Part shown: positions 1 to 5,277 of the stretch, piece after piece
How the letters are laid out: every line of letters begins with the position of its first letter
Numbering within the stretch: position 1 is the stretch's first letter
Assembly (NCBI GenBank): GCA_003484685.1
Contig: DNBB01000036.1
Coordinates: 1 to 9,530 of the forward strand
Direction: 5' to 3'
DNA: 9,530 nt
Origin: Candidatus Babelota bacterium
GTDB lineage: Bacteria; Babelota; Babeliae; Babelales; Babelaceae
Position numbers and translations under genes: made by a program
Notes under the pieces: generated by a model
Told to the model about the DNA's origin: nothing
The model's input: the letters and a program-made list of their open reading frames with translations, nothing else
Database searches by the model: none

Positions 1-28
1 AAAATTTTGAAATTTTTAGCAAAAGATA

Positions 29-56
29 TTGACATGCACGGTTAGATTCGTACATT
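29..56 (+). promoter_or_regulatory. possible sigma70-type promoter upstream of spoVG
   Basis: A perfect -35 hexamer TTGACA at 29-34 is followed after 16 bases by TACATT at 51-56, which matches the -10 consensus at 4 of 6 positions. Transcription would begin near 63 and leave a leader of about 70 bases before the spoVG ATG. The -35 is convincing and the -10 is mediocre, so the site is only probable. The gene could instead be read from further upstream, outside the window. Confidence 0.4.
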
Positions 57-134
57 AATAGAGGTAACGTACGCGTCAAAGAGTTGTTTGACGTTCACAG
101 AACAGAGTTAGTGCAAGCGAAAAGGCTTCGGACG

Positions 135-449
135 ATGAAAATTACAGAAGTTAAGGTTTTTCCAGCAACCGATGGCGGCAGGCTCAAAGCATATGCAACA
201 ATTGTTTTTGATGATTGTTTCATCGTGCGTGATCTAAAGATCATCGAAGGCCGCAAAGGGCACTTTGTTTCGATGCCTTCACGTCGCAGGAAAGATGGAA
301 CCTTTCGAGATGTAGTTCATCCACTCAACTCAGAAATGCGCAGCGAAATTGAAAATCGTCTGATCCAAGAATATGAGGCCGTAGCCAGTCGCATTGAAGC
401 TGGTGACTTCGCCGGTGTTCAATCAAGTGATGATGGTTCTGTCGATTAA
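135..449 (+). CDS. spoVG: SpoVG family nucleic-acid-binding regulator
   Basis: This encodes a 104-residue protein of the SpoVG family, small DNA/RNA-binding regulators named for Bacillus sporulation but found in many non-sporulating bacteria. The family pattern is clear: the N-terminal strand MKITEVKVFP, a DGGRLKAYATI segment (13-23), FIVRDLKIIEG (29-39), the signature FVSMPSRRRKDGTFRD (44-59), then VHPLN (61-65) and a C-terminal helix to about 84. The last 20 residues are a non-conserved, acidic, serine-containing tail. The ATG at 135 is chosen because homologues begin with this M-x-I-T-x-V motif. The frame stays open upstream to a TTG at 84, but the extra 17 residues do not resemble the family. 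No strong Shine-Dalgarno sequence precedes 135, which is slightly unusual here. tRNA-Gln begins 15 bases after the stop with no terminator between, so the two are probably co-transcribed. The cellular role cannot be read from the sequence. Confidence 0.93.
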   Translation: MKITEVKVFPATDGGRLKAYATIVFDDCFIVRDLKIIEGRKGHFVSMPSRRRKDGTFRDVVHPLNSEMRSEIENRLIQEYEAVASRIEAGDFAGVQSSDDGSVD

Positions 450-464
450 TTGAAATAGAATTAT

Positions 465-539
465 TGGGGCGTCGCCAAGCGGTAAGGCACCAGGTTTTGG
501 TCCTGGCATTCGGAGGTTCGAATCCTTCCGCCCCAGCCA
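465..539 (+). tRNA. tRNA-Gln (anticodon UUG), CCA encoded
   Basis: A complete cloverleaf can be folded by eye. The acceptor stem TGGGGCG (465-471) pairs with CGCCCCA (529-535). The D stem is GCC (474-476) with GGC (486-488). The anticodon stem CCAGG (490-494) pairs with CCTGG (502-506) around the loop TTTTGGT, placing TTG at 497-499, which reads CAA/CAG glutamine codons. The variable region is 507-511. The T stem GGAGG (512-516) pairs with CCTTC (524-528), with one G-U, around the loop TTCGAAT. The discriminator is G536 and CCA is encoded at 537-539. The weak U1-A72 first pair is typical of glutamine tRNAs. There is no credible promoter of its own, so it probably matures from a spoVG-tRNA transcript ended by the terminator just downstream. 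Confidence 0.98.
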
Positions 540-542
540 AAT

Positions 543-575
543 AAAAAGCGAAGCAGTAAGTGCTTCGCTTTTTTT
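543..575 (+). terminator. Rho-independent terminator after tRNA-Gln
   Basis: A 13-base arm AAAAAGCGAAGCA (543-555) is perfectly complementary to TGCTTCGCTTTTT (561-573) around a five-base loop GTAAG. The 3' arm runs into a seven-T tract (569-575). The A-rich 5' side would also give some terminator character on the other strand. It ends the spoVG-tRNA unit and insulates it from maf. Confidence 0.92.
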
Positions 576-648
576 GTCTACAAAATTGCCTTTTTACTCA
601 ATGCAACACATCTACTAAGTTTACCTAAAATCGCTTCAATAAACCCTA

Positions 649-658
649 TACCTAGGTA
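649..658. repeat. 10-base perfect palindrome in the maf upstream region
   Basis: TACCTAGGTA reads the same on both strands and lies about 45 bases upstream of the proposed maf -35. It is the only notable symmetric element between the tRNA terminator (575) and the maf promoter (703); otherwise that stretch is AT-rich and shows no gene. It may be an operator half or chance. Ten-base palindromes are not rare enough to claim function. Confidence 0.25.
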
Positions 659-702
659 CATAAGATTTTCTCAGAGGAAACTCAACAAATAATTTCCTAA
701 TA

Positions 703-730
703 TTGATTTTTTTTAAAAAACCGATAAACT
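703..730 (+). promoter_or_regulatory. likely sigma70-type promoter for the maf-A-B-C operon
   Basis: TTGATT at 703-708 (4 of 6 to the -35 consensus) lies 16 bases before TAAACT at 725-730 (4 of 6 to the -10). The spacer is an A/T homopolymer-rich run that could bend DNA. Initiation near 737 would give a leader of about 33 bases before the maf ATG. This is the best candidate between the tRNA terminator and maf. Confidence 0.4.
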
Positions 731-769
731 ATCAACGAATATTCATAAAAACATTAGGGTCCATCGCCT

Positions 770-1396
770 ATGAAAATTGTTTTAGCGTCTTCATCAAAGA
801 CTCGCCAGCGCCTTCTGGACGAAGCGCATATTCCGTATATTTTAACAACACACGCCTTTGATGAGCGTTCAATCGATGATAACGCGACCGCTCCTGCAGA
901 ATTTGCACAATTTTTAGCGGAACAAAAAGCTGCACATGCGATACTCCCCGCCACGACGCGCCAAGAGTCGAAGACTCTTGTTATCGGCGCTGACACAATC
1001 GTTTATCGTGCTGATGGAAGAATCTTTCACAAGCCACAATCGTATGATGAAGCCGTCCACATGCTCATCCAGTACAACCAATCGACGGTCTTGGTAACTA
1101 CCGGGCTTGCAGGAATCATATATAACCATGCAAATGCAAAAAAGCAACTGATCGTATCTAGCCAAACAACCACTAAATTTCAACTATCGCTCTCACCAGA
1201 CTTTATAGTTCAATATCTAGACGTCTACCAAAATGATTATCAACACGTTGCCGGCGGCTTGATTATTGAGGGATTTGGTGCACAATGTGTCGTCTCAATT
1301 GAAGGTTCTTACACAAGCGCATTAGGCCTTCCTATGGAAAAAATTAGAAAATTAATAACTCAGTGTTTAAATATAAGGAGTACAACCGATGAATAA
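770..1396 (+). CDS. maf: Maf-like nucleoside triphosphate pyrophosphatase
   Basis: This 208-residue protein belongs to the Maf/Ham1-fold family, cytosolic enzymes that hydrolyse non-canonical or surplus NTPs to NMP and pyrophosphate. Family marks are LASSSKTRQRLL (5-16), VIGADTIV with the likely catalytic Asp75 (71-78), the lysine of HKP (Lys88), YDEAVHML (92-99), a VTTG segment near 109-112, and the C-terminal EGFGAQ (167-172) and IEGSY...GLP (177-188) motifs. Length is normal for the family. Departures from the usual pattern: the SPRR motif reads SKTR, and the usual KAGxYxIQG reads VAGGLIIEG, so the common Lys and Gln become Val160 and Glu167. Substrate preference (dTTP/UTP or m7GTP type) cannot be assigned. 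AGGG at 756-759, ten bases upstream, is the ribosome binding site. The last codons overlap the start of the next gene by 8 bases, which suggests translational coupling to the secreted-protein cluster. Confidence 0.9.
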   Translation: MKIVLASSSKTRQRLLDEAHIPYILTTHAFDERSIDDNATAPAEFAQFLAEQKAAHAILPATTRQESKTLVIGADTIVYRADGRIFHKPQSYDEAVHMLIQYNQSTVLVTTGLAGIIYNHANAKKQLIVSSQTTTKFQLSLSPDFIVQYLDVYQNDYQHVAGGLIIEGFGAQCVVSIEGSYTSALGLPMEKIRKLITQCLNIRSTTDE

Positions 1397-2156
1397 ATAT
1401 CTATCACTTTTACTCATTGCAACCCTATCATTAGCCGGTCTGCAAGCGAAAGAAGACCCTGATGAAGAATATAATTCAGACGTATCTTCAATAGAAATTT
1501 CATCAGATAGTGACAACGAAAGCGATAACGAAAGCGGCCAAGAGAGTTCATCTTCTGAGGACGAAGGTTACTTTTATGTACCAATAGCTCCAACACAGCA
1601 GCCGGTTCCCAGCTTTCAAGAACTTAACCATTCTTTGCAAAGTAGTAACCAACAAGCTCAATTTAATGACAACGAGGAATCAACAACCCCGGTTGATCAA
1701 ATCCGAGGGCCTGCAACAACGCCACCGCCTATTCAACGCAGAATCATCCGTCGACGCATAAGACACGACGCTATTATCCCAACACCTCCCTCTTTCTTCA
1801 GTTTTTCTCCAGAGGAAGATACTGATGAAGAAAATGAGGAAGAAACAAATATTGAAACACCTCCAGTAAATCATGTTGAAGGATTTTATTCCCAAAGACT
1901 TGCAAACATGTATCGCCAAATACAACAAGCAACAAATCACGCAATTCACCTTACCCAAATCACCGCGATGCTTAGTGCTCAAAATCCTCAAGGTACCGCC
2001 CAAAGTCAACCAAACACAAACAACCAAGACCAGACAACTGCACGCAGTCAAAATCAACAACGCGGACTCGCACCGGCGCAGCAAAATGCGTTGAACCTTT
2101 ATTTTAATTTCGTCATGAGCGCTATGCGCCACAACAATCAGAATCTACCTAGTTAG
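1389..2156 (+). CDS. secreted low-complexity protein A (tandem family)
   Basis: This 255-residue protein is of unknown function. Residues 1-20 form a good Sec signal peptide (MNKY, a leucine-rich core, probable cleavage after LQA). The mature part looks disordered: a Ser/Asp/Glu tract at 30-59 containing tandem DNES units, a Pro/Gln/Thr-rich stretch (65-115), a basic block QRRIIRRRIR (116-125), PSFFSFSP (134-141), an acidic run (142-156), and a Gln/Asn-rich tail with some helical potential (165-195 and 230-247). No cysteines, catalytic motifs or transmembrane segments occur after the signal. QRRIIRRR and PSxFxFxP recur in the next gene, marking the two as relatives. The start is set by AAGGAG at 1375-1380, eight bases upstream of the ATG, inside the 3' end of maf. 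It is exported to at least the periplasm; final location is unknown. A host-directed effector or a surface protein are both possible. Confidence 0.8.
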   Translation: MNKYLSLLLIATLSLAGLQAKEDPDEEYNSDVSSIEISSDSDNESDNESGQESSSSEDEGYFYVPIAPTQQPVPSFQELNHSLQSSNQQAQFNDNEESTTPVDQIRGPATTPPPIQRRIIRRRIRHDAIIPTPPSFFSFSPEEDTDEENEEETNIETPPVNHVEGFYSQRLANMYRQIQQATNHAIHLTQITAMLSAQNPQGTAQSQPNTNNQDQTTARSQNQQRGLAPAQQNALNLYFNFVMSAMRHNNQNLPS

Positions 2157-2170
2157 AAAAGGAAAAAACC

Positions 2171-2875
2171 ATGAATAAAAGATTGCTTTTTGCGCTCCTC
2201 CCCATAACCATTTTAGGCAGCAGCCCACAAACCCCGCCTTCTCCCCACACCCCCAAAGATCAGGTCAGTTCAACATGGCAGACTGCGCCGGACCTTTCAC
2301 CAGAGACCGACGAGACCCAAGAATGGCTTAATTGGATACGGCACCTAATTGAATACCAACGCTCAACTTCCGTTTTTCATGATACCAATGAATCAAGAGC
2401 CGAACTAGAAAGAAGCCAGTCACTTTTTCAGGCCATTGATGTCAACGAAAACCTTCAAGAAGAGGCTGGTCCTTCTAATACCAACACACAAGAGAATACA
2501 GTTTTTGCAGAATACGAAAGCGCGTTAACAAGCTCCTCAAATAACGATCTAAATTTCAACGAAAACCAGGCAAATACGTCTAATTTTATTCCTCAACGTC
2601 GCATTATACGCCGTCGGAGAACCACAAATAACAACGCAGGAGGCTTTTCGTCTAGCCCTTCTATTTTTAATTTTGCACCAAGTACAGAATCATTCTTCGA
2701 ACCTATAGCCAATCTAACACCGGCAGAGGTTGCACAACAACAAACGCCTCCTACAATCAAATATCGCAAAATTACAAATCAAAATGCACCTAATCGTAAC
2801 AACGGAACAAGCCGTGCCCTGAATTTTACGAGCAGTTCATCGAATAATAATTTAACTATGAATCCAGAATTTTAA
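2171..2875 (+). CDS. secreted low-complexity protein B (bridges A and C)
   Basis: This 234-residue protein is of unknown function. The N-terminus (MNKR, then a hydrophobic core to about residue 16, then SSP) looks like a signal peptide, though the cleavage site is less clear than in A or C. The mature protein is Ser/Asn/Gln/Pro-rich and probably mostly disordered. Ordered motifs are QTPP (20-23), a short Trp-containing helix (50-63), AELERSQSLFQAI (77-89), QRRIIRRRR (142-150), PSIFNFAP (163-170), TPP...KYR (192-199) and RALNF (215-219). The basic and PSxFxFxP blocks match A; the QTPP, AELER, KYR and RxLxF blocks match C in the same order. B is therefore the key evidence that the three genes are a diverged tandem family. 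It lies 14 bases after A, with AAAAGGA at 2157-2163 as ribosome binding site. No enzymatic signature was seen. Confidence 0.78.
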   Translation: MNKRLLFALLPITILGSSPQTPPSPHTPKDQVSSTWQTAPDLSPETDETQEWLNWIRHLIEYQRSTSVFHDTNESRAELERSQSLFQAIDVNENLQEEAGPSNTNTQENTVFAEYESALTSSSNNDLNFNENQANTSNFIPQRRIIRRRRTTNNNAGGFSSSPSIFNFAPSTESFFEPIANLTPAEVAQQQTPPTIKYRKITNQNAPNRNNGTSRALNFTSSSSNNNLTMNPEF

Positions 2876-2892
2876 AAAGAAGGAAGAATTTT

Positions 2893-3705
2893 ATGAAAAA
2901 GTTAGTATACATAGCCCTTTTTCCGGCACTGGCTTTTGCAAGCGATAACAACAAAATACCGCAAACGCCGCCTAACACACCTCAAAAAGGTTTTTTCTAC
3001 TCAAGCGCCCTGTTTAATAATTTTCAAAACGAACTTCAAAAAAAGTTCACCCAACAAACAACACTGCAACAGGCAGAATTAGAAAGAAAAAAGAAACTCT
3101 TTGCATCTATCACCGAGAACGATGAGCCTTTAAATGAAGACAATGCACTTACTTCAGAGCAAGCCATGTCAACACTTGCCTCATTTATCAGTAAATATAG
3201 CGACCCGGTAACACTACATACTGCCGTTATTGCTTTAATTAACACGCTAGCCGCTGAGAAAAGCAATGAAGAAATGAGCAACAATGAGACGCCAAGAAAG
3301 TATCGTGATGAAGAAATTAATCTCGAAGACCTCGACCTAAACCAGAACTTTTTCCCGGATGCACAACGTAGGTTAACCTTTGATAACCAAACGGCACATC
3401 ACAACATTTTCATGGATGAACTAGAACCAGAAGATGAGAGCCCAAGCAAAAAAACAAGGAAAGACCAAACAGTTTTTCCGAGCTTAAATGCTTTATCTCC
3501 GGTTCTACAAGATGAAGACGACGAGTTACTAGAAAAAAAAGAAGACACAGAGGACGAGCCAGAAGAAGAAGCAAGCGAAGAGGAAACAGCAACCTTCTCA
3601 ACGTTTCATGCGCGTAATACCCCAAATAATGAAGCATTGTTCTTTCTAACAAAAGAGCATGAAAACAATAATTCTGTTGATTCATACTTTGCCGATCGCA
3701 GCTAA
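2893..3705 (+). CDS. secreted acidic low-complexity protein C (tandem family)
   Basis: This 270-residue protein is of unknown function. It has a clear signal peptide (MKKLVYIALFPALAFA, probable cleavage after residue 16 at AFA). Next come QTPPNTPQK (24-32), AELERKKKLFASI (61-73), a predicted helical, fairly hydrophobic region (86-123) that may be the only folded part, TPRKYR (133-138), RRLTF (159-163), a basic SPSKKTRK patch (183-190) and a strongly acidic run (207-232). It shares QTPP, AELERxxxLFxxI, KYR and RxLxF in order with B but lacks the QRRIIRRR block. AAGGA at 2880-2884, nine bases upstream, serves as ribosome binding site. It is the last gene before the terminator at 3731. No catalytic motif is visible. 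The mix of acidic and basic patches and Ser/Thr-Pro sites suggests a protein that binds others rather than an enzyme (inference). Confidence 0.8.
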   Translation: MKKLVYIALFPALAFASDNNKIPQTPPNTPQKGFFYSSALFNNFQNELQKKFTQQTTLQQAELERKKKLFASITENDEPLNEDNALTSEQAMSTLASFISKYSDPVTLHTAVIALINTLAAEKSNEEMSNNETPRKYRDEEINLEDLDLNQNFFPDAQRRLTFDNQTAHHNIFMDELEPEDESPSKKTRKDQTVFPSLNALSPVLQDEDDELLEKKEDTEDEPEEEASEEETATFSTFHARNTPNNEALFFLTKEHENNNSVDSYFADRS

Positions 3706-3730
3706 TTGCATTTGTTCTCGTTATTTTTGG

Positions 3731-3765
3731 GCAGCCATTTGTTTAAATGGCTGCTCCTTTTTTTT
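3731..3765 (+). terminator. Rho-independent terminator of the maf-A-B-C operon
   Basis: GCAGCCATTT (3731-3740) pairs perfectly with AAATGGCTGC (3745-3754) around a GTTT loop, followed by TCC and a T tract from 3758 to 3765. The tract runs into the stop codon of the convergent phoH gene (3764-3766). On the minus strand the hairpin is followed by CCC and A residues, not a T run, so it works as a plus-strand terminator only. No separate intrinsic terminator for phoH is obvious. Confidence 0.88.
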
Positions 3766-5149
3766 ATAGCAATTCGCCAGCCAGCTGGCTGAGCAAGCTT
3801 CGCTCACTCTTTTGTAAGAATACACTTGCGCAAATTGAAGTTCCCTTTAGCTTTTCACTTGCTAGAACCAAGCCATTACTCGAAAAATCTAAATACGGCG
3901 AGTCAATCTGATATGGATCACCAGCAAGAACAATTTTACTACCCTCACCAACTCGCGTAATAAGCGTTTTAACCTCGTGAAGAGTGAGATTTTGAACCTC
4001 ATCAATCAAGATAAATTGGTCTGGTATTGAACGACCGCGCATATAGGTAATTGCTTCAAGGCTCAAAAGTCCGCCACTAATAAGCTCATCAACCGATGGT
4101 ACACGCCACTTTTCATCTTTCTTCTTTTTACGACGCTTTCGGCCCGACTCATCTTTTTGGTACAAATCATCGTACAACCCCTGCTCATATCCCGAATGCG
4201 CCTTATGAACAATCAGCTCCATATTATCGCGTACCGGCTGCATCCAGGTAAAGAGCTTATCTTGAATATCGCCTGGCAAAAAACCGATGTCACGTCCTAA
4301 CGGCTCAACAGGTCGAGCTACGAGCACTTTTTTATACGAATGCTCAACAAGCAATTTATGCATAGCTGCAACAAGTACAAGAAATGTTTTTCCTGTTCCC
4401 GCGGGTCCCAAGAGCGAAACAAGCTGAATTTCATCATCAAACAACAAATCAAATGCCATCAACTGGGCCCAGTTTTTTGGTCCAATAGGCCAGAGAAGTT
4501 CAGGAGCACGCACAAGTTTAAATCGTTCGCCCCCTTGATAACGAAATACGCGATAATTTTCTTCATTACGCTTACTTTTCAGCACAACAAATTCATTTAA
4601 AAAAAGTTCCCGCTCCTGCAAAATTTCGCGCAAAATAGCTGGATGATCGCCTTGAAATTCGCCCGCTGAGAGCTCATAAGAACGCCAGCCTTTGTAAAAA
4701 TCATCTTCAGCGACATGCTCTTTTTTGTAGTCTTCCGCCTGAACGCCTAACGCATTTGCTCGAACACGCATATTGAGGTCTTTGGTGATAAAAACAACAT
4801 CATATCCCTGTTGCTTCAGCTCAATAGCACTCGCTAAAATTCGATCATCATTGTCATCAAGCGCAATACTCTTAACAACTTCGGCAGATGGTGTTGGCAA
4901 AATACGGACTAAGACATCCTGTGCATACACCACCCCGTGCGCGAGAGAGCCTTCTTCACGCATATGGTCAAAAATACGAATCGCCTCGCGTGCGTTACGC
5001 CCCTTGGAGCCAACGTCAGACTTAAATTGATCCAGCTCTTTGATTACTACCAAGGGTACCCCAACCTCTGCTGTGTGAAAGCTTTTCAAGACAAGCGGGT
5101 CATGTATAAAAACATTAGTATCAATCAGATAAATCTTTTTTTGGGCCAC
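3764..5149 (-). CDS. phoH: PIN-PhoH family ATPase/ribonuclease
   Basis: This 461-residue protein joins an N-terminal PIN nuclease domain to a C-terminal PhoH P-loop ATPase (PhoH2/YlaK type). In this family the two parts are thought to act as a helicase-coupled ribonuclease in RNA metabolism. Numbering is from the GTG start. PIN acidic residues are visible at Asp10 (LIDTNVF), Glu38 (IKELD), Asp101/102 (DDNDDRILASA) and Asp124 (FITKDLNMR). The ATPase has Walker A GPAGTGKT (248-255), the PhoH signature PLGRDIGFLPG (283-293), Walker B ILIDEVQN (380-387) and GDPYQID (410-416). All catalytic positions look intact. An eight-residue all-basic tract, RKRRKKKK (337-344), sits between the PhoH signature and Walker B. 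The frame could begin at a TTG at 5179, but GTG at 5149 has an ideal Shine-Dalgarno sequence. The gene is monocistronic, convergent with the secreted cluster and divergent from lemA. Confidence 0.93.
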   Translation of the reverse strand: MAQKKIYLIDTNVFIHDPLVLKSFHTAEVGVPLVVIKELDQFKSDVGSKGRNAREAIRIFDHMREEGSLAHGVVYAQDVLVRILPTPSAEVVKSIALDDNDDRILASAIELKQQGYDVVFITKDLNMRVRANALGVQAEDYKKEHVAEDDFYKGWRSYELSAGEFQGDHPAILREILQERELFLNEFVVLKSKRNEENYRVFRYQGGERFKLVRAPELLWPIGPKNWAQLMAFDLLFDDEIQLVSLLGPAGTGKTFLVLVAAMHKLLVEHSYKKVLVARPVEPLGRDIGFLPGDIQDKLFTWMQPVRDNMELIVHKAHSGYEQGLYDDLYQKDESGRKRRKKKKDEKWRVPSVDELISGGLLSLEAITYMRGRSIPDQFILIDEVQNLTLHEVKTLITRVGEGSKIVLAGDPYQIDSPYLDFSSNGLVLASEKLKGTSICASVFLQKSERSLLSQLAGELL

Positions 5150-5156
5150 CTTTGAT

Positions 5157-5164
5157 TCCTCCCC
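5157..5164 (-). promoter_or_regulatory. strong Shine-Dalgarno site that fixes the phoH start
   Basis: On the minus strand GGGGAGGA lies eight bases before the GTG at 5149-5147. It falls inside the longer frame that would begin at TTG 5179. The ten extra residues are not part of the PIN fold, which begins at KIYLIDTNVF, so the GTG start is preferred. Confidence 0.8.
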
Positions 5165-5171
5165 ATGCTCA

Positions 5172-5200
5172 TTGTTCAAATAACCACGACCATACTATAC
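5172..5200. promoter_or_regulatory. possible divergent phoH/lemA promoter region
   Basis: On the minus strand TATAGT (5199-5194) matches the -10 consensus at 5 of 6 positions and would start phoH near 5187; no good -35 precedes it. On the plus strand TTGTTC (5172-5177) with TATACA (5196-5201, 18-base spacer) or TACTAT (5193-5198) could serve lemA. The two -10 elements overlap, so the promoters would compete if both are used. Just downstream, GCCTGATAGGC (5221-5231) is a short inverted repeat that could be an operator or leader hairpin. All of this is tentative. Confidence 0.3.
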
Positions 5201-5277
5201 AAGAACACCCGTTGGAGATAGCCTGATAGGCAGAGCTTGTTATTTTTTTCCCAAAAAGCACTCGTAAGGACACAAAT

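Noticed and set aside
84..134. Longer SpoVG starting at TTG 84
   Set aside because: The extra 17 residues do not resemble the family, whose members begin at the M-x-I-T-x-V motif encoded from 135.
456..461. TAGAAT as a -10 element for the tRNA-Gln gene
   Set aside because: It lies only four bases before the mature tRNA 5' end, so transcription would start inside the tRNA, and no -35 is present at a proper distance.
325..540. Minus-strand reading frame across the tRNA-Gln gene and the end of spoVG
   Set aside because: It is antisense to a tRNA and a conserved gene; its GAEGFEPP start is the well-known artefact of translating a tRNA complement.
1477..1530. SUMO-interaction-like motif (SSIEISSDSD) in protein A
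   Set aside because: It does not match the usual hydrophobic core pattern of such motifs, and the acidic flank is just part of the low-complexity tract.
1680..2132. 150-residue minus-strand frame with hydrophobic stretches inside gene A
   Set aside because: It is the complement of a Gln/Asn/Thr-rich coding sequence, which naturally yields Leu/Val/Cys-rich antisense frames. Gene A has a ribosome binding site, signal peptide and family motifs.
5150..5179. Longer PhoH starting at TTG 5179
   Set aside because: A near-perfect Shine-Dalgarno sequence (5164-5157) lies inside this extension at ideal spacing from the GTG at 5149, where the PIN domain begins.
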